DNA of 64,000 nucleotides from CAZPRY01 sp964589175. Lineage in GTDB: Bacteria > Fidelibacterota > UBA2242. Location: assembly GCA_964589175.1 (NCBI GenBank), contig CAZPRY010000003.1, positions 1-64,000 of the forward strand, given 5' to 3'. Position numbers and translations under genes: made by a program. Shown in pieces: positions 16,130 to 23,507 of this stretch. Numbering within the stretch: the stretch's first letter is position 1; every line of letters begins with the position of its first letter. A model generated the notes under the pieces. It searched no databases, was not told the DNA's origin, and worked only from the letters and a program-made list of their open reading frames with translations.

Positions 16130-16729
16130 ATGAACGATGAATTCTTAATCCAAAAGTATCTTGCCGGCGATGTCGGCGCGTTCAATACCCTGGTATGGCG
16201 CTGGGAAAAACCGATTTTCAATTTCATTCTGCGTTATATCGGCGATGCGGATCTCTCCAAGGACGTCATGCAGCAGACCTTCATCCGCAGCTATCGCAGT
16301 CTGAAAAAACTGAAAGACCACCGCAAATTCTCGACCTGGCTCTTTCAGATCGCACTGAACCTGTGCCGGGATGAACTGAAGAGGAACCGGCATACGATGC
16401 TGCCGATCGATGAAGCCCGCTGTGAAAGCGATTCCGAGCGACAGGTCAAAACGGTGCTCACCGCCGATCCTCGTGAGCATCCCGGAGCACTGACCGAGCG
16501 CAACGATCTGGCGGTTTTACTGAAGCAGGCCTTGCAGCAGATTCCCGAGGAGCAGCGCGTGGTCATCATCATGAAACAGTACCATGGGCTGAAATTCACC
16601 GAGATCGCCGATATTCTGAAGGAACCCTTGAACACCATAAAATCACGTATGTACTATGGTCTGACCGCCTTGCGCAAAGTGTTGGAGCAGTGGGGTCTGG
16701 ACCGGGAGGATTTGGGCTATGAAGTGTGA
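16130..16729 (+). CDS. ECF (RpoE-type) RNA polymerase sigma factor
   Basis: This 199-residue protein has sigma region 2 (DVGAFNTLVWRWEKPIFNFILRYIGD, then DLSKDVMQQTFIRSYRSLKKL with the core-binding and -10 recognition helices) and region 4 (ALQQIPEEQRVVIIMKQYHGLKFTEIADIL then LNTIKSRMYYGLTALRKVL) joined by a short linker with no region 3. That is the ECF architecture. Its stop lies inside the next gene, a zinc-finger anti-sigma. The pair plus a secreted protein downstream forms a signalling unit of the cell-surface or envelope-stress type; the signal is not evident. Confidence 0.95.
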   Translation: MNDEFLIQKYLAGDVGAFNTLVWRWEKPIFNFILRYIGDADLSKDVMQQTFIRSYRSLKKLKDHRKFSTWLFQIALNLCRDELKRNRHTMLPIDEARCESDSERQVKTVLTADPREHPGALTERNDLAVLLKQALQQIPEEQRVVIIMKQYHGLKFTEIADILKEPLNTIKSRMYYGLTALRKVLEQWGLDREDLGYEV

Positions 16730-17381
16730 AGATTATAAAATGCTGATGCTCGATGCGCTCTACGATGAAATCGGCGCAGAGGATCAAACCGGGCTGGAGC
16801 AGCATCTGGAAAGCTGTGCCGAGTGTGCCGCCGAATTTGCTCATCTGAAAGCGACCGCCGGCGTTTTGGAGCAATGGCCGGATGTCGATCCTAAAGTCAA
16901 CCTGACTTTCGTGCAGGAGCGCCAATCCGCCTGGGGCGGTATACGCGGGAAATTGAATCCCGGCCGAATCATGGCCGGTCTGGGGATTGCCTGTGCGTCG
17001 TTCCTGCTGCTGCTGTCGCTGGCGAAGACGCGCATTCAGGTGCAGGACGGCCGGTTTTCCCTGGAAATGGGACTTTTCGGAAAAACGCAGCAGCCGGCCG
17101 CGAACTATGCCACGGCGGAAGACATCGAGGCCCTGCGGAATGAAAATGTCGTCCTCGTATCGCAGCTGATGGAGGAATATTCACGGAAGAATAAGGTCGA
17201 AACCGTGATGCTTCTCAATGAGATGAATAAAGAGATTGAACAGAACCGTGGGCAGGATATGAAGCTTGTCTCGCGCAGCCTGGAACAATTGCATTACGGC
17301 GCCAATCAGCGGCAGGATCGAACCGATCAGGCCCTGGGCGCGCTGATTAAATATGTCAATTATAAACAACAGGGCCAGTAA
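16719..17381 (+). CDS. Zinc-finger (ZAS) membrane anti-sigma factor
   Basis: This 220-residue protein overlaps the sigma gene by 11 nt. The N-terminal anti-sigma zinc domain has MKCEDY and HLESCAECAAEF, the H-x3-C-x2-C signature of ZAS/zf-HC2 domains. One membrane helix follows (about residues 85-103, MAGLGIACASFLLLLSL). The periplasmic part has a charged helical tail (about 135-215), predicted coiled coil. Family role: hold the ECF sigma inactive at the membrane until the signal arrives. The coiled-coil tail is longer than usual. Confidence 0.9.
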   Translation: MKCEDYKMLMLDALYDEIGAEDQTGLEQHLESCAECAAEFAHLKATAGVLEQWPDVDPKVNLTFVQERQSAWGGIRGKLNPGRIMAGLGIACASFLLLLSLAKTRIQVQDGRFSLEMGLFGKTQQPAANYATAEDIEALRNENVVLVSQLMEEYSRKNKVETVMLLNEMNKEIEQNRGQDMKLVSRSLEQLHYGANQRQDRTDQALGALIKYVNYKQQGQ

Positions 17382-17469
17382 ACAATCGAGATTAAGGTGA
17401 AATATGAAAATGAACAGCCTGATCGACCGACATAGAATCGATCAAACAGCGACAGAGAAGGAGCTTATT

Positions 17470-18723
17470 ATGAAGAATAAAAGAGATTTTTTAGTCATCC
17501 CGTTTTTATTCCTGATTGTCGCCATTCTCATCCTGAGCGGAGAGTTATTGGCTCAATCGGCGTCATCGGGTTCGGAGCGCATCAACCGTGATATCGAGAT
17601 CATGGGAAACGTACTGGATAAACTGATTATCAAAGACAGTCCGTTTATGTTCCGGGCTGACGATCGCGCGAGCGGGGTGTACCTCGACGGTTTCGGCATT
17701 ATGTTCGATATGGAGAGCTACGGTATCGGTGACTTCTCCAGTGCAATTAGTTACACGTTGAAGAATCTGCCGAATATCGATATAATCCGCCAGGAAGGCG
17801 ACCGGATTGTAATCGGTATTGACAAAGATTCCGAAGATGCGGAAGACATGGAGAAAAGCATAGCTGAAAAGGTTGAGGCCACCAAGGCGCTGTTGACCGA
17901 ATTTTTTCGGGATTACGCCAGCTCGGTGAAATCTCTGCCGGATAACGAACTGATCTGTGTCAACATCCGGGTGCGCGGGAACATGCCCCTGATCACGGTG
18001 CGTGGTATCGAGGATAGAATGCCGACGCAATTGCGGGCGTGTGCGAATGTCGCCGATCTGACGGATTACCGGCGTGGCAAAATCACGGAAGCAGTCTTTG
18101 AAAAGAAAGTTAGCTTCCAGGAAGAAGAAACCGGACAGGGCGACCGGGATATCGAGATCATGGAGAATATTTTCGATTCCGGCCTGGAACGTTTTGAAGG
18201 ACGTTCGGTTTTTCAACGGGAAGGCATTACACGCGGCATGTATGTAGGCGATTTCGGCGTTCTATTTGTTGTCAACCCCAGTATCTCGGACAAATTCGAA
18301 GAACGCATGGTGAAACGCGCGGATGCTCTCGAAAAACGCGCCCTGGCGATGGAACGGATCAGGGAAAAAGAAGAGAGAATGAGACATGAGATTCAAACCG
18401 GCAAACGGGAAGATTCGTCCGATGATGACGACGAGGATGTTTTTGAACATGATTTTGATATCGGCTTAAAGGATTCCGAGAAGGATTCCATTGTCACCGT
18501 GCTGACCGACGATTTATTGGCGCTGTTGGGTCAATACGGACATACCTTAAAGAAAGTCAAAGACAACCAATGGATCATGATTACGGTCGAGTTCGATAAT
18601 TATATACTCGACGAGATGCAGAAAATTCACATGAAAGTCCGCAAGTCGGACGTGATGAAATTCAACCGCGACCAGATCGACTTCGAGGCCTTCAAGCAGA
18701 AGGTCCAGACCTGGAAAGGATAA
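17470..18723 (+). CDS. Exported protein with internal duplication, downstream of ECF/anti-sigma pair
   Basis: I use the ATG at 17470 because AGAAGGAG lies just upstream and a proper signal peptide follows (FLVIPFLFLIVAILILSGELLAQ); the longer ORF from 17404 would bury it. The 417-residue product has two similar halves: each begins with RDIEIM followed by a short helix, then a glycine-rich strand pair (GVYLDGFGIMF in the first, GMYVGDFGVLF in the second), and each ends in an acidic helical segment. A very acidic tract (EDSSDDDDEDVFEHD) sits in repeat two. I recognise no family. It sits 88 nt after the anti-sigma and may be a periplasmic sensor or the main regulon target. Confidence 0.8.
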   Translation: MKNKRDFLVIPFLFLIVAILILSGELLAQSASSGSERINRDIEIMGNVLDKLIIKDSPFMFRADDRASGVYLDGFGIMFDMESYGIGDFSSAISYTLKNLPNIDIIRQEGDRIVIGIDKDSEDAEDMEKSIAEKVEATKALLTEFFRDYASSVKSLPDNELICVNIRVRGNMPLITVRGIEDRMPTQLRACANVADLTDYRRGKITEAVFEKKVSFQEEETGQGDRDIEIMENIFDSGLERFEGRSVFQREGITRGMYVGDFGVLFVVNPSISDKFEERMVKRADALEKRALAMERIREKEERMRHEIQTGKREDSSDDDDEDVFEHDFDIGLKDSEKDSIVTVLTDDLLALLGQYGHTLKKVKDNQWIMITVEFDNYILDEMQKIHMKVRKSDVMKFNRDQIDFEAFKQKVQTWKG

Positions 18724-18757
18724 ACAATTCAAACTGATTTCTTCACCCCTTGAAGAT

Positions 18758-18797
18758 AGCCAGGTGACCGAAAACTCCTCCAGGTTTTCACCTGGCT
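18758..18797 (+). terminator. Rho-independent terminator of the sigma/anti-sigma operon
   Basis: AGCCAGGTGA at 18758-18767 pairs perfectly with TCACCTGGCT at 18788-18797, loop 20 nt, followed by TTTCCTTTT. It lies 35 nt after the stop of the exported protein. Confidence 0.85.
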
Positions 18798-18824
18798 TTT
18801 CCTTTTGCAGACAAGTTTGATGAT

Positions 18825-18949
18825 TTCCGTAAAACAAACACTCTTGTTTGTTTAGATAACCCAAACGCAGGACAAACACTCTTGTTTGTCTAAATCAGCC
18901 TTTACCGGGATTTGGGACGAATTATGCAATCATGAGTGATTGCATTACG
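18825..18949. repeat. 125-bp hairpin-rich repeat, copy 1
   Basis: This block is nearly identical to 20290-20413, with only a handful of differences in 125 bp. It contains three hairpins: AAACAAAC/GTTTGTTT around ACTCTT, GACAAAC/GTTTGTC around ACTCTT, and CAATCA/TGATTG near its end. The two copies lie in direct orientation around the lipoprotein gene 19126-20232. No ORF is present and no target-site duplication is obvious. The unique sequence 18950-19125 between this copy and the lipoprotein start holds nothing I can name. Confidence 0.85.
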
Positions 18950-19125
18950 GTCTTGTGCCTGACAAAGGTTAACGACCAATCCATTTTCTGATTGCTTTTC
19001 AAAATCGTTCTCGCCATATTTGATCAACCTCATTGGGCAGTGGTGAAGAAGACTTAGCGGAAGGATGATTTCGCCATGCCTTTTTTGCCCTGCCACTTGC
19101 GAGGGAGTTGATCGAAGGAAACACA

Positions 19126-20232
19126 ATGCCTTCTGATAAATCCATCCTGACGTGTATCTTCCATGCCGTTGCCGGTCCGGCTCTTCTGCTGTTCCTCTGC
19201 GGTTGCCCCGAAAACTCTCTCAAACCGCATGATTCCGCCGATACAACCAGCCATAATTTCGTATGGGAGGTCGATACACTGGGTAACTTCAGCAGTTACC
19301 TGGAAGATGTCGCCATTGTCGATGAGAATAATATCTGGGCTGTGGGTTATTTACGGGTGGATGATCCGGATTCATCTTTTGATGGTACCGGACAGGAAAC
19401 CTTCAACGCCGCCCACTGGAACGGGGAAAAATGGGAGCTGATGAGGATTATCGATTCTTCTCCTCTGTACAGTATCTACTATCTTTCCGAAAGTGACATC
19501 TGGATTACTTCCTATGCATACCCTGAACATTGGAATGGTTTAAAATGGAAATTGTATCGTTTGCATAGTATGGGAATTGACGCAAGCGTACAACATGTCT
19601 GGGCTTCTGCACCTGAAGATGTCTGGTTTGTAGGTTATCAAGGTTCGATCGTACATTACGATGGGCTGTCATTTAGAAAAATTAGTACCAATTCCGATAC
19701 GCCGATAAAAGATGTCTGGGGGATCAATAGCAATCATGTCTGGGCTGTGTCAAATACGAGTAGTTTGGACGATGAGCATCCTGACGGTTATGAAAGTGTT
19801 GTATTCTTCTGGGATGGCAATCAACTGTCCCGAGAATACGAAGCACTGGTCGGTCATAGGCACGATTATTCTCAAACGTCTATTTCAGGTTATATGAATA
19901 CGGTTTGGGCCTTTCAAGATACGCTATATATTTCTTCTTATTCTGGTCTTTGGAAGGAATCGATTTCCAGGGGGAAGGGCTACCTGGAACACGGCCCGGA
20001 CAAGCTTTTAAACGGTCGACCGTTTCTGGTACGGGGTACTGGCTACAATGATGTTTTTGCTTTTACGCATTGGGGCGAATTTTTGCATTATAACGGTAGA
20101 AGTTGGTACCAGGAACTGAGTGTCTCCGGTGCAATTATTAATGGAGCAGCAGTAAAAGGAAATGCAGTCGTAATGGTCGGGGATTTGCGTTTTACGCGCG
20201 CGATTGTTTTCAGAGGGCATCATGTAAATTGA
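19126..20232 (+). CDS. Propeller-like exported lipoprotein
   Basis: The ATG at 19126 has GAAGGA upstream; the in-frame TTG at 19108 is less likely. The product (368 residues) has a signal sequence ending in LLLFLCGCPEN, a lipobox-like site. The rest consists of repeated units of the kind NIWAVG, DIWITS, DVWFVGYQGSIVHYDG and HVWAVSN, each about 40-45 residues. These strand motifs are typical of beta-propeller surface proteins of FCB bacteria with no known activity. The gene is bracketed by the two hairpin-rich repeats and lies convergent to aspartokinase. Confidence 0.8.
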   Translation: MPSDKSILTCIFHAVAGPALLLFLCGCPENSLKPHDSADTTSHNFVWEVDTLGNFSSYLEDVAIVDENNIWAVGYLRVDDPDSSFDGTGQETFNAAHWNGEKWELMRIIDSSPLYSIYYLSESDIWITSYAYPEHWNGLKWKLYRLHSMGIDASVQHVWASAPEDVWFVGYQGSIVHYDGLSFRKISTNSDTPIKDVWGINSNHVWAVSNTSSLDDEHPDGYESVVFFWDGNQLSREYEALVGHRHDYSQTSISGYMNTVWAFQDTLYISSYSGLWKESISRGKGYLEHGPDKLLNGRPFLVRGTGYNDVFAFTHWGEFLHYNGRSWYQELSVSGAIINGAAVKGNAVVMVGDLRFTRAIVFRGHHVN

Positions 20233-20289
20233 AAAACACAGGGGCCGTGCTGCGGACCTTGCGACGGTTCAAAACCTTAGCAAGGCTTA

Positions 20290-20413
20290 TTCCGTAAAAC
20301 AAACACTCTTGTTTGTTTAGATAACCCAAACGTAAGACAAACACTCCGTTTGTCTAAATCAGCCTTTACCGGGATTTGGGACGAATTATGCAATCAAGAG
20401 TGATTGCATTACG
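20290..20413. repeat. 125-bp hairpin-rich repeat, copy 2
   Basis: Second copy of the 18825-18949 block, ending exactly at the aspartokinase stop codon (20414). The second hairpin differs in its loop (ACTCC instead of ACTCTT), while both arms GACAAAC and GTTTGTC are kept. The third hairpin also keeps its arms (CAATCA, TGATTG) around a changed loop. Conservation of stems over loops suggests that a nucleic-acid structure matters. On the minus strand it lies just after aspartokinase and could serve as a 3' end structure. Confidence 0.85.
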
Positions 20414-21784
20414 TCAGGCGAAGAATTCGTGGTGGATGGTGCGCACGGCCTCGTCGCGATCGGCTTTGCGGACGATGAAATAGGCCGCCACCGGCGACGC
20501 ACCGACGGAGATAATCTCGACATTGATTCCCTTGCGCGACACCGCACCGAAGATGCGTGCGGCGATGCCGTGTTTTTCCAGGATACCCTGCCCCACGACC
20601 GCGATCAGGGACAGATCTTCTTCGGTGACGAGATTGTTCACGGCGGGCAGCGGGAGCGACCGGACCGCCCGGTCGGCCGCCTGCAGATCTTTGATGCCGA
20701 GCAGAAAATTGATGGAGGTCTGGGCCGTAATCACCGATTTGATGTTGATTCCATTGCGGTCGAGTTCGGCGGTGACTTTGGCCAGGATGCCGGGTTTGTT
20801 GCCGACGCCCGGTCCCTGCAATTTGAGAATGCAGAAATCGTCGCTGTAAGTCACGCTCTTGATGACTTCGCTTTTTTGGGTTCCGTCGGCGGCTATGATC
20901 GTAAACGGCTGCGTCGGTGAATCGGTGTTGGCAATATTGAAGATACGAATCGGGATGTTGTGCGGCATCAGCGGTTCGACCGTCCGCGGATGCAATATTT
21001 TTGCGCCGAAATAGGCCAGCTCGGCAGCTTCGGTATAGTTCAGACGGTCGATGTTGACTGTATCGGGCACCAGTTTGGGATCGGCGCTGTGGAAGCCGTC
21101 CACATCTTTCCAGATGTCCAGGGATTCGGCGTTCAGGCAGCAGGCCAGGGAAGCGGCGGTGTAATCGCTACCGCCCCGCCCGAAGAGATTCACACGCCCA
21201 TCCTTCGAAATACCGTAGAACCCGGGAACCACGATCGTCTGGTCGACAGAGAGCCGCTTGCGGACGGCTTCGGTGCTGGCCGCAAAGTCGACGGTGGCAT
21301 TGCCGAACTCACCGTCCGTGATCAATCCCATCGCTTCCGGCGTGACCATCGCGCAATTCACTCCCTGATCCTGTAACATAGCCGTCAGCACAAGAGCGCT
21401 TAAGCGTTCTCCGTAGCTCAGCACGATATCGTTGACGAAAGAAGGAATATCGCCGATGCAGCGGACGCCCAGCAGGTAGCGTTCCAACTCGCGAATCCGG
21501 GCAACAACCTGGTCGAGAGTTGTTTTCTGGCGTTCCGGATCGCCGATGATGCCGAAGATCGCCTTGCGTTTCAATTCGATCAGGTCCTCAATGCTCTGGT
21601 GAACGGATTCGTCGTCATGGCGCGCCCTGAGAAGCAATTCCTCGAGCAGATTGGTTACGCCGTAAAAGGCCGAGACAACAACCACGATCGGGCGTTTGTA
21701 ATTCCGGACGACCTGTAGAATTTGCCGGATATCCTTATCATTGCGCAGGTTCGAACCACCGAATTTGGTTACAATCTTGGACAT
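20414..21784 (-). CDS. lysC: Aspartate kinase
   Basis: This 456-residue protein catalyses ATP-dependent phosphorylation of aspartate, the first step to lysine, meso-diaminopimelate, threonine and methionine. Marks: KFGGSNLRN at the N-terminus (KFGGxS kinase loop), VVVVSAFYGVTN, NLFGRGGSDYTAASLA, DIWKDVDGF and AAELAYFGAKILHP. Two ACT domains follow (about 310-456: FCILKLQGPGVGNKPGILAKVT, then LSLIAVVGQGI and INVEIISVGAS), the usual site for allosteric inhibition. Length fits monofunctional enzymes. No lysine riboswitch is visible upstream. It feeds the LysA and MurE steps encoded 8-10 kb away. Confidence 0.95.
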   Translation of the reverse strand: MSKIVTKFGGSNLRNDKDIRQILQVVRNYKRPIVVVVSAFYGVTNLLEELLLRARHDDESVHQSIEDLIELKRKAIFGIIGDPERQKTTLDQVVARIRELERYLLGVRCIGDIPSFVNDIVLSYGERLSALVLTAMLQDQGVNCAMVTPEAMGLITDGEFGNATVDFAASTEAVRKRLSVDQTIVVPGFYGISKDGRVNLFGRGGSDYTAASLACCLNAESLDIWKDVDGFHSADPKLVPDTVNIDRLNYTEAAELAYFGAKILHPRTVEPLMPHNIPIRIFNIANTDSPTQPFTIIAADGTQKSEVIKSVTYSDDFCILKLQGPGVGNKPGILAKVTAELDRNGINIKSVITAQTSINFLLGIKDLQAADRAVRSLPLPAVNNLVTEEDLSLIAVVGQGILEKHGIAARIFGAVSRKGINVEIISVGASPVAAYFIVRKADRDEAVRTIHHEFFA

Positions 21785-21883
21785 ATCATTCTCTCTTTTA
21801 AGATTCTGAAGACGCGGGAATATACAACCGAAGCAGCTTCTCTGTCAATGGATTCGGTGTGCAGCAATTCAATGAGGCGCTGA

Positions 21884-22435
21884 TCAGGCCGCTGATCCCG
21901 TTTCGGTCTGGCGCAGCGCTTTGAGTTGCTTTTTATAAATGCCGCGGATTTTCAGGAAGGTGGCGTGATAGCGGTCCAGTTTGAAATCCATGAACGCCCA
22001 GGGGTAGGGAATATAGCGGCCCTTTTCATAGTGCAGGGCCATGTCGGCGTAAATTCCCGAACCGAGGTAAACTTTGTGGATGCCGTATTTGGCGGAGGCC
22101 AGCACGACTTTGTCGTAATCCATATAACCGATGTCGAGATTCACATGCCGTTTGCCGTCCACCGCCAGGCTGTTCTCGATGGCGTTACAGGCGAGCTTGG
22201 CTTCGAACAAATCGATGGGATTGTGCAGGCGTTCGAAGGAGACGATTCGTCGCTGAATCGGCGCGCCCATCTCGGAAATATAGTAATCGGTGACGTCGAA
22301 GGGGAAGTCTTTACTCTGCAGGTCGATCGGCGAAAAGCTTTTCTCCAGAAGGGCGAAGGATTGTTCCAGCCTGGCGACGTTCGAGAAAAGAGCGCCGACA
22401 AAAAATTTGACCGGGAGCGGTGCTTCGGTTTGCAT
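21884..22435 (-). CDS. DUF4416 family protein
   Basis: About 183 residues starting MQTEAPLPVKFFVGALFS, with KDFPFDVTDYYISEMGAPIQRRIVSF and DIGYMDYDKVVLASAKYG, the DUF4416 pattern (unknown function). An ATG at 22453 inside the upstream gene would add six residues; I prefer 22435, just after that gene's stop, but neither has a clear ribosome binding site. It is encoded immediately after the acetyltransferase gene, so they are probably one operon. No catalytic motif is evident. Confidence 0.85.
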   Translation of the reverse strand: MQTEAPLPVKFFVGALFSNVARLEQSFALLEKSFSPIDLQSKDFPFDVTDYYISEMGAPIQRRIVSFERLHNPIDLFEAKLACNAIENSLAVDGKRHVNLDIGYMDYDKVVLASAKYGIHKVYLGSGIYADMALHYEKGRYIPYPWAFMDFKLDRYHATFLKIRGIYKKQLKALRQTETGSAA

Positions 22436-22440
22436 GACTT

Positions 22441-23295
22441 CTATTGTACCCATTTTGGGACTTTGAATCCCAGTTCTTTGTCAAAATGCAGATTATCCCG
22501 CAGGGCCTGCTCCGCGCTGCGAATCAGCTCTTTGGGCACTCCGAAATATTGGTGCACAACTTCCGCGACTTCTTCTTGAAATTTGCCTTTGTAATTAAGG
22601 TCGCCGCCCTCTTTCCTGAGGTATTGATTGTGCAGGTAAATGAAGCCGTTCTCGTCGCGTTTGGAAAGGCACAGCCCGTGCATGGTCATCCAGTGAAACG
22701 ATTGATCCCAGTGCCTGCGGAAATCGCCGAAGCCGGTGGGCACATTGGCGAACGAATAGCGCCGGACCCGGTTGCGGTTTTTAACTGTGCTGAGGGAGAA
22801 GCGGCCGTCTTCGGGATTTTGCAGTAAAAGTACGGATGCGTTCGGTTGGAGATCGGCCTGATTGTCGCCGGTTAATTCCAGCGGCCGGTGCAGCAGGTAG
22901 CCGGGATCGAGCAGAAACTGGCGACCCCGGTCATGCAGCACCAGCGCACAATGCGTATTCTCGCCGGCGTTCATATCGGCCATGATCAGGTGCGTGTCGT
23001 AACCGTAGTAATCCAGGATCGTCTTCAGGAAAAAGGTAAGCGAAAAACAGGTACCGCCGAGCTTGTACTGTTTATAATCGTCGATGATAACTTCGGGAAA
23101 ACGATAAGAAGGGGAACCGAAATCCCGGTTAAGGCGTAGGATTTTGCTCAGGTTCTCGTAGGGCAGTTGCGCGAAATATCTCAAAATACGCGAGACATGT
23201 TCCTGCGATGTCTCCCGGTCTTCGATCCGGAAATGACGGATGAATTGTTTGACGGCGCTGAAATGGTCCCGGGTTTGAAACGAATCGTTGTCCAT
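22441..23295 (-). CDS. Arylamine N-acetyltransferase-like protein
   Basis: The NAT fold is marked by YENLSKI, the nucleophile Cys in KLGGTCFSLTFFL, the His in ENTHCALVL and the Asp in FLLDPGYL, the expected Cys-His-Asp triad order. NATs transfer acetyl or longer acyl groups from CoA to arylamines, hydrazines or amines in natural products. I favour the start at 23295 (285 residues) because family members begin shortly before this point; an ORF start at 23397 adds 34 residues of unlikely sequence, and neither has a convincing ribosome binding site. DUF4416 follows directly. Confidence 0.85.
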   Translation of the reverse strand: MDNDSFQTRDHFSAVKQFIRHFRIEDRETSQEHVSRILRYFAQLPYENLSKILRLNRDFGSPSYRFPEVIIDDYKQYKLGGTCFSLTFFLKTILDYYGYDTHLIMADMNAGENTHCALVLHDRGRQFLLDPGYLLHRPLELTGDNQADLQPNASVLLLQNPEDGRFSLSTVKNRNRVRRYSFANVPTGFGDFRRHWDQSFHWMTMHGLCLSKRDENGFIYLHNQYLRKEGGDLNYKGKFQEEVAEVVHQYFGVPKELIRSAEQALRDNLHFDKELGFKVPKWVQ

Positions 23296-23507
23296 CAAAA
23301 AAAAATTAGAGCCATTCCGCCGAAAAACCAAACCTTGCAGCGCAAAAGGGATCAATTTCCGAAAACCGCTAAATGCCGCTTGACTTCCGGGGTGCATTTG
23401 CCTAAAATTTCACGCAAGAATAAAACCGTCACAGCAGGTCTGTTCACATATCGTCGGGAAATGAAAGTGATGTTTGCTCTATAATTCGGAATAAACGGAG
23501 ATTTTAG

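Noticed and set aside
18825..20413. Interpretation of the two 125-bp repeats and enclosed gene as a composite transposon
   Set aside because: No transposase, no terminal inverted repeats typical of IS elements, and no target-site duplication visible.
21785..21883. Lysine riboswitch before aspartokinase
   Set aside because: The upstream minus-strand leader is short and lacks L-box helices.
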